In this document: positions 31,726 through 40,553 of the stretch, one piece after another
Layout: each line of letters begins with the position of its first letter
How positions within the stretch are numbered: the first letter of the stretch is position 1
Assembly: GCA_016720745.1 (NCBI GenBank)
Contig: JADKKA010000006.1
Coordinates: 124,001-188,000, forward strand
Reading direction: 5' to 3'
From: Chitinophagaceae bacterium
Lineage (GTDB): Bacteria; Bacteroidota; Bacteroidia; Chitinophagales; Chitinophagaceae
Length of the DNA: 64,000 nt
Program-made: the position numbers and the translations under genes
The notes under the pieces: model-generated
What the model saw: the letters and a program-made list of their open reading frames with translations, nothing else
Told to the model about the DNA's origin: nothing
The model's database searches: none

Positions 31726-33330
31726 TCAATCATTATACGCCTTTGCATAGGCATCCAGTTCATCTCTGGCAGACTGTCTTTCCAGGATCTCATACAATTC
31801 ATTAAATCTTTGCCTGTCGGTGATTGTCCGGTAAGCTAGTTTGGCAAGCTGTAGTCTGTTGCTTTCATAGGAAACCAGCAGGATCAGTTTTTTGGTTTGT
31901 GCCGACGTGAAGTAATTCCCCGATTTATTAAATACTTCAGTGAGCGAAGTCATTTGTTCATTGGGCATGAACTGGCGTTCGATGGATTGATAAAGATTAT
32001 TGAACTCCATATCACTCATTGGATTGATATCCTGCTCACCTGACTGGCGTTTGCTGACATAGATCATCAGTTCACTTCTTTGGGCGGCATTACTGATCAG
32101 GCTATACATATCGCTGAAACGTTCCGGATCAGTTACCCTGTTATAAGCCGATTTGGCCAGGTGTAAACGATGCCCGTTATCAGGTACCAGCTGGATCAGC
32201 TGGCTGGCCTGACTGGTGGTGAAATAATTACTGTTATTATCAAAGGCCGTTGAAATGGAATTCACCTGTGTGGCTACCGGCCATTGTTGCTGAATAGTTG
32301 TGTATAGCTGGGTATAAGCAGCATCCTCCGTGGGATTTTGATGGGTGATATCCCTGTCGTACCTGTCAACATATGCCGCCAGATTATCCTTACTCGCCTG
32401 AGAATTAAAGAGAGTATTGACCTGGTAAAAATTACCGGGATCTGTAATGCTCCGGTAAGATAAGCGGGCGAGTTCAAGCCGGTTACTTTCATTATTCGCC
32501 AAGGCAATCAGTTTTTTTGCCTGTGCGGTTGTAAAGTAATTGGAATTGTTATTGAAAGCAGCTGACAGGTAATTGAATTTTATCGTGCTGGACCATTGGC
32601 GACTGGCCTCCTGGTATATTTCATTGAAGCGGCTATCTGTCATGGCCACCGCATCAGGGTAGGGATCGTCCTGGTAATTGCTGGCATAGTCTTCCAGATC
32701 CTGCCGCGATGCCTGACTGGAAAATAGATTGTACAATTGGTAAAAATTGTCCTGATCTGTGATTTTACGGTAAGATAATTTAGCCAGTTCCAGTCTGAAA
32801 CTTTCCGAATTCACCTGTTGCAGTAACTGTCTTACCTGTAAAGTGGTAAAGTAGCGGTTAGGGTCATCAATGGCATTGGCGATCACTGTTTTCCTTTTGG
32901 TTGTAGTATTTTGGACCTTTACACTTCTTAAAAGGATGGCGAATGCCTCATCAGTCATGGCGGTGCCATTATTGGCCACATCTTTTTTAGGCTTTTCAAT
33001 GATTTCAAAACTACCGTTACCGGTAAGGTTGATTCGCATATTGTATCCCTGCCTGAGGAGGAAAACGGTTCGGGTATTTTCCAGTTTACCACTGCGTTGG
33101 TAGGAACGCCTTACCTGCAGGTTATGCTGCCCCTGCGCCAGATCATAAAGCGTGATAATGGTATTGTTGCCAGCTGATACACTGCTGTTCAGGGTGTAAT
33201 TCTTGCCATCCAGGGTGATTTGCGGATTGGTGCTGCTATTGATGTTGATGGTAACGGTGTTGTTGTACTGTTGTGCGGCTACTGATAAACTCAGCAGGCT
33301 GACAGATAGAAAAGCAAAATACTTTTTCAT
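31726..33330 (-). CDS. Secreted protein with four DUF4476 repeats
   Basis: A 534-residue exported protein; residues 1-20 are a signal peptide ending VAAQ. Residues 21-115 form a beta-rich PEGA-like N-terminal part (ITLDGKNYTL, then GQHNLQVRR). Four copies of a DUF4476 domain follow at about 125-218, 229-322, 335-427 and 439-531. Each carries the same landmarks: NYFTTxQ, a leucine-rich helix, RLELAKLSYR and a DxxNFYxLxxLF helix. One copy is usual in the family, so four in a row is an expansion. The role is unknown; DUF4476 proteins of Bacteroidota are surface or periplasmic. It is divergent from nothing nearby and ends at the shared terminator. Confidence 0.85.
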   Translation of the reverse strand: MKKYFAFLSVSLLSLSVAAQQYNNTVTININSSTNPQITLDGKNYTLNSSVSAGNNTIITLYDLAQGQHNLQVRRSYQRSGKLENTRTVFLLRQGYNMRINLTGNGSFEIIEKPKKDVANNGTAMTDEAFAILLRSVKVQNTTTKRKTVIANAIDDPNRYFTTLQVRQLLQQVNSESFRLELAKLSYRKITDQDNFYQLYNLFSSQASRQDLEDYASNYQDDPYPDAVAMTDSRFNEIYQEASRQWSSTIKFNYLSAAFNNNSNYFTTAQAKKLIALANNESNRLELARLSYRSITDPGNFYQVNTLFNSQASKDNLAAYVDRYDRDITHQNPTEDAAYTQLYTTIQQQWPVATQVNSISTAFDNNSNYFTTSQASQLIQLVPDNGHRLHLAKSAYNRVTDPERFSDMYSLISNAAQRSELMIYVSKRQSGEQDINPMSDMEFNNLYQSIERQFMPNEQMTSLTEVFNKSGNYFTSAQTKKLILLVSYESNRLQLAKLAYRTITDRQRFNELYEILERQSARDELDAYAKAYND

Positions 33331-33381
33331 ATCGATTATTTTAAAAGGTAAAAAAAGGGCTGGGTCTGGAAGCTACAGGGC

Positions 33382-33477
33382 TCAGCCCTTGTAAGAATAG
33401 AAGGTAATGAGGGCTATGAGTAATACCAGCGTGGCCAGTATCAGCGCCACCGGGTAATCGCTTCTTTTTTGTTTCAT
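33382..33477 (-). CDS. Small single-span membrane protein, 31 residues
   Basis: The frame reads MKQKRSDYPVALILATLVLL and continues into one hydrophobic helix, ending in YKG. The basic N-terminus and 20-residue hydrophobic core indicate a tail of one transmembrane helix with the N-terminus inside. It lies 51 bases before the DUF4476 gene in the same orientation. Short open frames occur by chance, so it is held with moderate confidence. Confidence 0.5.
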   Translation of the reverse strand: MKQKRSDYPVALILATLVLLIALITFYSYKG

Positions 33478-33542
33478 ATCAATTGATCATTTCGGTATCA
33501 GTGATATCTGGTGAAAAAGGTTTGGATGAACCGATCGCCTTG

Positions 33543-33719
33543 TCAGACTCTGACATTGCTTAATAAACCAAACACTTTGAGTAGCCAGAATATCAGGAGG
33601 ATGACCACCACTATATTCAAAATGGATTTGATTTTTCTGTCCATCGGAATATACGTGTTGATCAGCCAGAGGACAAGTCCGGCAACAACCAGCGTGATTA
33701 TAATTGTAAGAATTGGCAA
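33543..33719 (-). CDS. Thivi_2564-like small membrane protein, copy 1
   Basis: A 58-residue protein with two hydrophobic helices separated by the short loop NTYIPMDRKIKSILN. The LWLINTYIPMD junction is characteristic of the small Thivi_2564 membrane family. The start is uncertain; TTG at 33719 is the first candidate in frame and no ATG is available. A second copy stands at 39822-40010. It lies about 76 bases downstream of a copy of the recurrent TTATAATATTCACA motif. Function is not known; association with stress-cluster genes is only positional. Confidence 0.65.
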   Translation of the reverse strand: MPILTIIITLVVAGLVLWLINTYIPMDRKIKSILNIVVVILLIFWLLKVFGLLSNVRV

Positions 33720-33794
33720 AATTGACAGTTTTATGATGAGTAGTAAAGATCAGGGTTAAGTATGCTGATCTTGTTACAGCTCCATTAGAATAAC

Positions 33795-33808
33795 TTATAA
33801 TATTCACA
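33795..33808 (-). promoter_or_regulatory. Recurrent 14-bp motif, copy 1
   Basis: TTATAATATTCACA on the plus strand, read TGTGAATATTATAA toward the Thivi-like gene, 76 bases before its probable start. An identical copy stands at 34358 and a near copy at 42845. Confidence 0.45.
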
Positions 33809-33830
33809 GGTATTTAGCCGGATTTTCAAT

Positions 33831-33856
33831 AAAAAACCCCGGTAGAAACCGGGGTC
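33831..33856 (-). terminator. Rho-independent terminator after the 121-residue secreted protein gene
   Basis: On the minus strand ACCCCGGT pairs with ACCGGGGT around a short loop and six T follow. It lies about 40 bases after the stop of the gene at 33895. Confidence 0.8.
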
Positions 33857-33894
33857 GTGTTATTGAGAAATATTCGACGTCCTGATATAAATGA

Positions 33895-34260
33895 TTAATT
33901 CTTTAAAGCCAGTAAAAGGCTGTCTTTTATACCTTTTGGGGTGCTCCGTTTTCCGGTTTTTGCCGTAATTGAAGGTTTTTGGCGGCCATCAATCGTAAAT
34001 AAACTGTCAGACCCAGGTTGCCTATAAATTATTTCCAAAAGGCTGCCATTCCTGATCACAGATGAACTGGTAACACTTACAATTGGTTCTGCAATATTGG
34101 ATGCCCCGTCAATAAACTGGCGTTGCAAGGGTATGTAATCAGGTGCTGTATATTGAAGTAAAGTTTGGCTTTTGATATGCTGACCCGAGGTTTTTGCCTT
34201 GTAAAAGACAAAAGAGAGAATACTAATTATCAGAATAAGTGATTTCATGAGAAAGTACAA
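33895..34260 (-). CDS. Small secreted hypothetical protein
   Basis: A 121-residue protein, or 117 if translation starts at the second methionine (MKSLILIISILSFVFY), which gives the better signal peptide. The remaining 95 residues are polar, with a glycine/lysine-rich C-terminus (RSTPKGIKDSLLLALKN). I do not recognise the family. It is monocistronic, with a terminator after it and the TTATAATATTCACA motif about 100 bases before it. Confidence 0.6.
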   Translation of the reverse strand: MYFLMKSLILIISILSFVFYKAKTSGQHIKSQTLLQYTAPDYIPLQRQFIDGASNIAEPIVSVTSSSVIRNGSLLEIIYRQPGSDSLFTIDGRQKPSITAKTGKRSTPKGIKDSLLLALKN

Positions 34261-34357
34261 GGCTGATTGTCAATGAGAGAAATAAATTTTTTTAAAATCA
34301 GGAAGACAAAGATGGTTGATCCGTCAGCTGATTTTATTACAGGATGGAGTGTTTAAT

Positions 34358-34371
34358 TTATAATATTCACA
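34358..34371 (-). promoter_or_regulatory. Recurrent 14-bp motif, copy 2
   Basis: Identical to 33795-33808; about 98 bases upstream of the annotated start of the small secreted protein gene. Confidence 0.45.
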
Positions 34372-34459
34372 CTTGCCGCTTAGGATTAATATGATATGTA
34401 TAAAACATTGGTGCTGGATTGTCGCAGAATTGTCATGAAATAATGATACCGTTTATTTT

Positions 34460-36199
34460 TTACCCTCTCCCAATATTATCTGCCAGTTCTTCGGGTTCCA
34501 ATTGGGTAATTCCACGCATCTTTCTTTTTTTCAAGGGTATTACTTTCACAGGTGCAGATGATTCCTGCGCCGGAGTATGATTCCATTCTTCGTTTTTTAC
34601 AGGCTGTGATAATCCCCGAACGGGCATAGGCATTAGTGGTCTTGATATAGTTTCCCTGATATCAGGTTGCTGCCAGAAGTTCCGGTCTTTGCTACTGGTG
34701 GTCTTAGGTACCTGAACTGGTTCTTCTTTCCGAATAACCTGTAAAGGCTCATCTATTCCATTTTTATTTCTTTGTTTGTTGACGGGTCCCTGTTTTACCG
34801 GTTCTTCTTTACCTGATTTATTGGAAGGGGCTCTTTCAGGAGGCAACCTGACTGGTTCAACATTCTTCACGGGTTTTTCTATTTCGCGTTTGCGTTCCTG
34901 TTTGGGCGCCTGCTCTTTTGGGATCTGCCTGGCTGGTTGTTTAGAAGATGGTTGTCTTGATGGTGCTTCATTCTTTACAGGTCTTTCTATAACGGGTTTA
35001 GGTACTGGTTGTGCTTTTTGTGGTTGCCTGACCGGTTGTTCTGTCCTTTGTTGCTTTGGTAGATCTGCTTTCCTGATCGGCCTTTCAGTGGCCGGTTGTC
35101 TTTCATTTCTTACCGGCTGTTCTGTTTTCGGTTGCCTTTCCGGAAATGTAGTGGTCGGTTGTTTAGCTGGTTTTTTGTTTTTTTCAGTTCTGTCATTAGC
35201 CGGTTGTATAACTGGCCTTGTTACTGCAGGCTTAGCGGGTTCTGTTGTTTTGGGGAACCGGCCGGGTTGATCATCTCTGTTTCTTTGCTGATCCGTAGCC
35301 TGGGTATTTCGATCCGTTCTTTCTTTTATTTCCGGCGGGCTTTTAAGGGAAGGTTTATTTTTGTCCCGGCTCCGGCTATCTGCATTATTCTTTGTTTGTG
35401 GTTTACCGTTATTCCATTCGGTTGTTCGCTGCGGAACGGGTTTGCGGCTGATGCCATTTTCTTTTTCAATTTTTGGCCGATAAATATTTAGTCTGTCATT
35501 ACTGAAGCTTTGACCAGGTTTATCTCTTTGTCCAATCAGAGCAGGTTTAAAAGAAGTTCCCGTGTATCGTTGCACTTCATCCCGGTCGGGGCCTTTGTTG
35601 TATCGGCTCCTGCTGTCAGGCTCACCATAATAATTATTGATAACATAAGAATTATTGATGATGGTAGTGTTGCCGGATGTGCTGAGATAGAAGTTGAATA
35701 TATTTCTTTGTCCAAAATCCCTTTCGCGTACAAAGCGCCAGTAATTATAGGGTTGGTTATAACCATAGTTGTTCGACCAGCTGATACTGATTTCAGGACC
35801 AATCGGCGCCCATCCATAATAACCAGCAGATCTTCTCCAGGTCACCCAGCCGGGTCCCCATTCGTCACCGGGTATCCATGCATAACCATAGTAGGGGTCA
35901 AAGTACCAGCGTCCGTAATGGAATGCTGCCCATCCCCATTCATAATCCGAGGTCCAGGTCCATCCTGCATCTGTATACAGCCAGTATCCATTATTACTAT
36001 AGGGTGCAAAATCGTCTTCCACATCCGGAATCCAGACATAGCCAAAGTCAGGGTTTTCTACCCATTCTCCATAGGGACTCAGGTTATCATAAAAAAGCTG
36101 GAAACTAAATGAACTTTGTGCAGACAACCGGGATGAACCGGCGCTGATCATTGCACCGGTAAGTGCCAGTGCCAGGAAAAATCGGTGAATCGTTTTCAT
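34460..36199 (-). CDS. Secreted DUF6600-like protein with long basic low-complexity tail
   Basis: A 579-residue exported protein with a signal peptide ending LSAQ near residue 28. Residues 35-170 are aromatic-rich (SPYGEWVENPDFGYVWIP, then GYWLYTDAGWTWTSDYEWGW) and match the DUF6600 family of Bacteroidota surface proteins with YxWGxW-type repeats. Residues 200-550 are a proline, lysine, arginine and glutamine-rich tail with repeated RPVKNE, QPVRNE and KQPARQ units and few hydrophobic residues, likely disordered and positively charged. A role in binding polyanions such as DNA or LPS on the cell surface is only inference. It is monocistronic. Confidence 0.8.
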   Translation of the reverse strand: MKTIHRFFLALALTGAMISAGSSRLSAQSSFSFQLFYDNLSPYGEWVENPDFGYVWIPDVEDDFAPYSNNGYWLYTDAGWTWTSDYEWGWAAFHYGRWYFDPYYGYAWIPGDEWGPGWVTWRRSAGYYGWAPIGPEISISWSNNYGYNQPYNYWRFVRERDFGQRNIFNFYLSTSGNTTIINNSYVINNYYGEPDSRSRYNKGPDRDEVQRYTGTSFKPALIGQRDKPGQSFSNDRLNIYRPKIEKENGISRKPVPQRTTEWNNGKPQTKNNADSRSRDKNKPSLKSPPEIKERTDRNTQATDQQRNRDDQPGRFPKTTEPAKPAVTRPVIQPANDRTEKNKKPAKQPTTTFPERQPKTEQPVRNERQPATERPIRKADLPKQQRTEQPVRQPQKAQPVPKPVIERPVKNEAPSRQPSSKQPARQIPKEQAPKQERKREIEKPVKNVEPVRLPPERAPSNKSGKEEPVKQGPVNKQRNKNGIDEPLQVIRKEEPVQVPKTTSSKDRNFWQQPDIRETISRPLMPMPVRGLSQPVKNEEWNHTPAQESSAPVKVIPLKKRKMRGITQLEPEELADNIGRG

Positions 36200-36326
36200 G
36201 ATGTGATGCTCCTGACAGAATCAGGTGATGATCGTTAATTATTTGAATGATAAAGATGAATCAGGAAGGGTAACAATTTGTTACACACGCATGCTGAAAC
36301 ATTGTATCATTCACATACGATCTGCA

Positions 36327-38684
36327 TCATGATGCTGTTTCCATGAAAACCTGTTTGCCTGTTTGATGGGTTGTTGTCTGACAGGGTGTTTTTTCCAATG
36401 CCAGTCTGGCCAGCAGGCAGCTTACCGTAGATTCGGCGCCCTGATTCAGGTTCACATTATTTTCTTCCAGTCCGTCATAGCAACCACCCGTACAGGGATT
36501 GTAGATGATCTGGTGAAGGTGATTCCTGCCGAGGAACCATTCATAAGCCAGGTTCATTTTATTTTTATATTCTTTGTCCCTGAAAACAGTAGAGAATTTC
36601 TTCAGTGCTAAAATGGTATAGGCCACATCAATGGGTTGTTCTCCTCCCTGCCATACCCTGGAAGATTCCCGGCCCTGGTGCAGCCAGCTGCTGTTGGAGA
36701 TCACTTTGATGGCTCCATCAACAAATATTTTTGATAAGAGGAAGTCAAATGATTCCTTGGCTGTTTCCTTGTAAACCAGCTTTCCTGTTGCAAGCCAGGC
36801 ACAGAGCATAGCTTCCGGCAGCAGACTGTTAGCATATGTGAGATAGCTTTCGTACCAGTGCCAGTTTTCTTTTTTTTCATGGCGGTACATTTGCAGCAAA
36901 CGGTTGGCCAGTTCAATGATGATGGCAATATCCTGTTCTCTCCTGGTTTCTTTATTGCGGTAATACAATCCTTTGATCACAAAAGCCATGGCACGGGTGG
37001 AGTGAATGGCCCCGGCATTCAATTGTGCGGATGACATCATGGCATCTGCCTCTTCAATGATCTGCAGGGGAAGGATATGTTCAAGGGAGAGCAGGTAACC
37101 CAGTGCCCAGATCGCCCTGCCATTGGCGTCGGCGAGATTCACTTCGTTATTCTGACCACTGAAAAAGCGCTCCTCTTTTACATAGTTCAGGAAATGCCCT
37201 TCGGGTTGCAGGCAGTATTTAATGAATTTAAAATAGATTTTAATGTAGGGAAGACCGGCGGTGTCACCGGTAAGTTCAAAATGCCGGCACATGGCCACCA
37301 ATGCCCTTGCGTTATCGTCCAGTGTATAACCGGATTGGATATCGGGCCGGTTGATCACAGAAAACTGGATCATTCCAAATGAAGTCGTCAGTTTTTTAAA
37401 GTGATCCAGGTTCACGGGCGGAAGGGAATAGTGAAGCTGCAAATCTCCTTTGCATAATTGTTCAAATAATAATGCATGGGCAATGGCGGTATTTTCCCAG
37501 GCGGTGGAGGCTGTTTGCTGGATGCTGTTGATCCCTGTTTTTTCCCGGAGGGTATCATCTGTAAGTAAATCCACGATGGCCTTACTGAGCTGGGCTGCAT
37601 TGCCAAAATCAAAGATCACATTTCCTTCCTGGGGTAAAACCTCTTTCGCATGCGGAATAGGTGTTGAAATAATCGGGCATCCGCAACTGATGGCATAGGA
37701 GAAAGTACCGCTTACGGTCTGGTTGGGATCCCGGGAGGAAAATATATAGATATCAGTAAGCTGTAAATAATCTAGTAGTTCTTCCAGTGGCAGGTAAGCA
37801 TTAATAAAGCGAACATGTTCGGTCAGGTTCAATGCTTTTGTTTTTGCTACCAGTGATTCCCGGTATCGTTCACCTTCATTACTGATTACACCGGGATGTG
37901 TTTTGCCAATGATCAGGAACAGTACATCAGGATCCAGTAATACAATGGCCGGTAAGGCCGATAAAGTGGTTTCGATACTTTTTCCGGCACTGAGTAATCC
38001 GAATGTAGACAGTACTTTTCTTCCGGTCAGCCCGTATTTTTCTTTCAGTAGTTTTTTATCCTTATGTGGCACCAGGTGGGTGCCATGCGGAATCACAGTA
38101 ATCTTTAAGGCCGGGATAGAGTAGTGATGTACCAGCATTTCTTTTGAGTGCTGGGTCATTACAATGATGCCGGCCGCCGTTTTACAAATTTCCTTCACAT
38201 TCTCCAGTAAGGCGGTATCCGGTTCTGGAAGTACAGTATGAAAAGTGATTAATACAGGCACCTGTAATGCATGCAGTAATTCATGCAGGGCTTTTTCCTG
38301 TTTGGCATAAAATCCAAATTCATGTTGCAGCAATACCAGGGAAACAGATGGATCATCCTGGATGGATTGATACAGGGCTTTATAGGAAGCCGGATCATCT
38401 GTTTGCAACCTGTATTGAACTTCAGCAGGGTATTGGTGTTTTTCCACGGCTGTTTCCAGCGCGCAAATCTGCAGCCGGAAACCATGGTTGAATTTGTTTC
38501 CCAGCGCCTGTACCAGGTCCTGGGTATAGGTGGCAATACCGCATTGCCTGGGTGGGTAGGAGCTGATAAAAAGAATGACAGGTTGTGCCGTGCTGGAAAT
38601 ACTATCTCCGTTTTGCTGACCCCTGTGACTGGATTCCTGCATGAGTTGCCCGGCCTTATTGTATGGATTTTGTATTTTGTTCAT
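36327..38684 (-). CDS. GT4-type glycosyltransferase fused to a helical (alpha/alpha toroid-like) domain
   Basis: A 785-residue cytoplasmic protein. Residues 30-420 are a GT-B fold glycosyltransferase of family 4 (ILFISSYPPRQCGIATYT at the N-terminus, VIPHGTHLVPHKD, and STPIPHAKEVLP near the donor site). Residues 440-770 are a helical domain with repeats such as YTLDDNARALVAM and NYVKEERFFSGQ that resemble the alpha/alpha toroids of glycoside-active enzymes. Its start overlaps the end of the GH130 gene by 29 bases, so the two are translated together. GH130 enzymes phosphorolyse beta-mannosides, so the pair probably makes or recycles a mannose-containing glycan or glycolipid; this is inferred from family and context. 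Confidence 0.8.
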   Translation of the reverse strand: MNKIQNPYNKAGQLMQESSHRGQQNGDSISSTAQPVILFISSYPPRQCGIATYTQDLVQALGNKFNHGFRLQICALETAVEKHQYPAEVQYRLQTDDPASYKALYQSIQDDPSVSLVLLQHEFGFYAKQEKALHELLHALQVPVLITFHTVLPEPDTALLENVKEICKTAAGIIVMTQHSKEMLVHHYSIPALKITVIPHGTHLVPHKDKKLLKEKYGLTGRKVLSTFGLLSAGKSIETTLSALPAIVLLDPDVLFLIIGKTHPGVISNEGERYRESLVAKTKALNLTEHVRFINAYLPLEELLDYLQLTDIYIFSSRDPNQTVSGTFSYAISCGCPIISTPIPHAKEVLPQEGNVIFDFGNAAQLSKAIVDLLTDDTLREKTGINSIQQTASTAWENTAIAHALLFEQLCKGDLQLHYSLPPVNLDHFKKLTTSFGMIQFSVINRPDIQSGYTLDDNARALVAMCRHFELTGDTAGLPYIKIYFKFIKYCLQPEGHFLNYVKEERFFSGQNNEVNLADANGRAIWALGYLLSLEHILPLQIIEEADAMMSSAQLNAGAIHSTRAMAFVIKGLYYRNKETRREQDIAIIIELANRLLQMYRHEKKENWHWYESYLTYANSLLPEAMLCAWLATGKLVYKETAKESFDFLLSKIFVDGAIKVISNSSWLHQGRESSRVWQGGEQPIDVAYTILALKKFSTVFRDKEYKNKMNLAYEWFLGRNHLHQIIYNPCTGGCYDGLEENNVNLNQGAESTVSCLLARLALEKTPCQTTTHQTGKQVFMETAS

Positions 38685-39717
38685 CCGGCTTCTTATTTAA
38701 GAGTAATTCATCAATCAATGCACTAAGACTTACGGAAGCAACGGCAATCTGCTCATCTGCTGCACCGTAATAGATATATAAAGTGTCGCCAAACAGGGCA
38801 GTGCCGGTGGGGAAGCACACATTATTTACATATCCCGTGAGTTCCCATTCCTCTTCCGGTTTAAAAAGCGGCTCTGGCAGACGGGCTATTTCGCGGGTGG
38901 GGTTATCGAGATCAAGCAGGGCGGCACAGGCCGAGTATACATAGCCTTTGATGGTATCATGAACACCATGATAAATAATCAACCAGCCGGCAGCGGTTTC
39001 AATAGGCGGGCAGCCTCCGCCGATATAACTTACTTCATGTTCGTATTGAGCTGACAGTACAATATATTGTTCCAGGTGCAGGAAATAATGCTGCCAGAAT
39101 ACCGGAGTCAGTTCAGAAAGGTCATTCACTGCTACAATCTGTATATCGGGCCTCACCCGATGCAGAAAGACCAGCTGGCCATTGATTCTCCGTGGAAAGA
39201 AAATCACGTTTTTGTCCCAAAGCAGCATTTTCTTTCCGGCCTCTTCGGAACTATGCCGGTGTTCATTATAGCGTAGGTATTTTTCGTTTATAATTTCTTT
39301 TGATCCGGCCAGTCTGCTGAAAGCTTCATAATCAATTTGTGGAACAATCAGTCCCTGCTTTTCAAATTGCTGCAGATCTTTTGATACTGCCAGTGCGCCC
39401 AGCGCATTGATGCCATCGTAAGCGGTATAACTTAAATAATAGAGGTCATCAATTTTTACAATACGCGGGTCTTCCATCCCTTTTGATTCATAGTCGAACT
39501 GCGGAAAAAGTAAAGGAGAGTCGGATCTTTCGGCTACTGTAAGTGGCCCACTCAGCCGGCAATAACCCACGCTGGAGTAATTGCCTTTACTAACGGCCCG
39601 GTAAAAAAGATGTATGATATCATTTTCCCTGATTACAGCCGGATTTAGCACGCCTTCGTTTTCAAATACCAGGCAGGTTTTTTCCAGCAGCACCCCATTT
39701 TTAATTACGCTCGGCAT
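38656..39717 (-). CDS. GH130-family beta-mannoside phosphorylase-like protein
   Basis: A 353-residue five-bladed beta-propeller enzyme of glycoside hydrolase family 130. Seen: NPAVIRENDIIHLFYRAVS, the GMEDPRIVKIDDLYYLSYTA segment with the ExDPR signature expected for the catalytic aspartate, GCPPIETAAGWLIIYHGV and YYGAADEQIAVA. GH130 members cleave beta-1,2- or beta-1,4-linked mannosides with phosphate, giving mannose-1-phosphate. It lacks a signal peptide and so acts in the cytoplasm, consistent with intracellular phosphorolysis. It is the promoter-proximal gene of a two-gene unit with the glycosyltransferase fusion. Confidence 0.85.
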   Translation of the reverse strand: MPSVIKNGVLLEKTCLVFENEGVLNPAVIRENDIIHLFYRAVSKGNYSSVGYCRLSGPLTVAERSDSPLLFPQFDYESKGMEDPRIVKIDDLYYLSYTAYDGINALGALAVSKDLQQFEKQGLIVPQIDYEAFSRLAGSKEIINEKYLRYNEHRHSSEEAGKKMLLWDKNVIFFPRRINGQLVFLHRVRPDIQIVAVNDLSELTPVFWQHYFLHLEQYIVLSAQYEHEVSYIGGGCPPIETAAGWLIIYHGVHDTIKGYVYSACAALLDLDNPTREIARLPEPLFKPEEEWELTGYVNNVCFPTGTALFGDTLYIYYGAADEQIAVASVSLSALIDELLLNKKPDEQNTKSIQ

Positions 39718-39821
39718 GATGATTTATTAAAATTGAAACAGGCAATACCGCTGGTCAGCAGCTGATATCGGTAGCAATGGTATAAGCCTTTTTTAAAAAG
39801 CTGATTGATCCGGGCAGTTGT

Positions 39822-40010
39822 TCAGATCCTGATTTTTTTAATGGCTTCGAGTAAACCAAATGCCTGTAGCAGCCAAATCACTAAAAGAATGGTTACAACC
39901 GCATTCAGCAGATTTTTGATCTTCCGGTCCATGGGGATATAGGTATTGATCAGCCAAAGCAAAACCCCGGTAACGATCAGGACGATGATGATGGTAAGGA
40001 GTGGGATAGT
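39822..40010 (-). CDS. Thivi_2564-like small membrane protein, copy 2
   Basis: An open frame of at least 62 residues closely similar to the protein at 33543-33719, with the same LLWLINTYIPMDRKIKNLL junction and two hydrophobic helices. No start codon stands in frame between 40010 and the upstream stop; an ATG at about 40040 in the neighbouring frame would join it if the T4 run near 40022 carried one base too many. The position between the GH130 gene and the cupin gene suggests a duplicated envelope gene of the stress cluster. Confidence 0.55.
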   Translation of the reverse strand, partial: TIPLLTIIIVLIVTGVLLWLINTYIPMDRKIKNLLNAVVTILLVIWLLQAFGLLEAIKKIRI

Positions 40011-40092
40011 CGTAAATTTAAAAGTTGGTAAATATGGTCATTAAAATTGCATTCGGTTTTTGTGGTACAGGAATACTTCGAAACAGCATTTG

Positions 40093-40491
40093 TTATTCAT
40101 ATCCGTCTTTGATAATCGTCAGTATCATTTTAAACCGGCCATTGGGTTTGATATAGTTGGAAGCGTGCGCCGGAATGATGATGCCCTGTCCTTTTTCCAG
40201 GATATGGGATTTCTTATCTATAATTAATTCTGCCTTTCCTTCAATGATCTGGGCAAACTGGTCAAAGGGCGTTGTTTTTTCAGTGAGGCCTTCTCCGCTG
40301 TCAAAAGACATAATACTGATATTCCCTGTCGATTTTTTGATGATGGTCTTGATCACAACTGCATTGGTTACATATTCAATAATTTCTACAATGATGTGGG
40401 AGGTCGATTTTTCAAGTTCTGCGGTATCCATAGGTATCTTTAAATGGGTTATCATGATATTATGGCGGTATTGTTTTAAAGAAATAAACAC
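40093..40491 (-). CDS. Cupin-domain protein
   Basis: A 132-residue soluble protein, or about 120 from the second methionine (MITHLKIP). The cupin barrel is visible as FDQFAQIIEGKAELIID, the first half-motif, and LEKGQGIIIPAHASNYIKPN, the second half with the GxIIPAxxxN pattern. The histidines usual in the first half-motif are replaced, so metal binding is doubtful. Small cupins of this type bind ligands or act as simple sensors. The gene is alone on the minus strand between the small membrane protein and the secreted protein genes. Confidence 0.75.
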   Translation of the reverse strand: MFISLKQYRHNIMITHLKIPMDTAELEKSTSHIIVEIIEYVTNAVVIKTIIKKSTGNISIMSFDSGEGLTEKTTPFDQFAQIIEGKAELIIDKKSHILEKGQGIIIPAHASNYIKPNGRFKMILTIIKDGYE

Positions 40492-40553
40492 CAGCAGCAG
40501 TGCAGTCGTACTGATAGTAATACATTGCAGCTACTGGTGGTTAAGACGAACTG

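Noticed and set aside
34776..36112. Several long open frames on the plus strand opposite the DUF6600-like gene
   Set aside because: They mirror the low-complexity codons of the minus-strand gene, which has a signal peptide and a clear domain.
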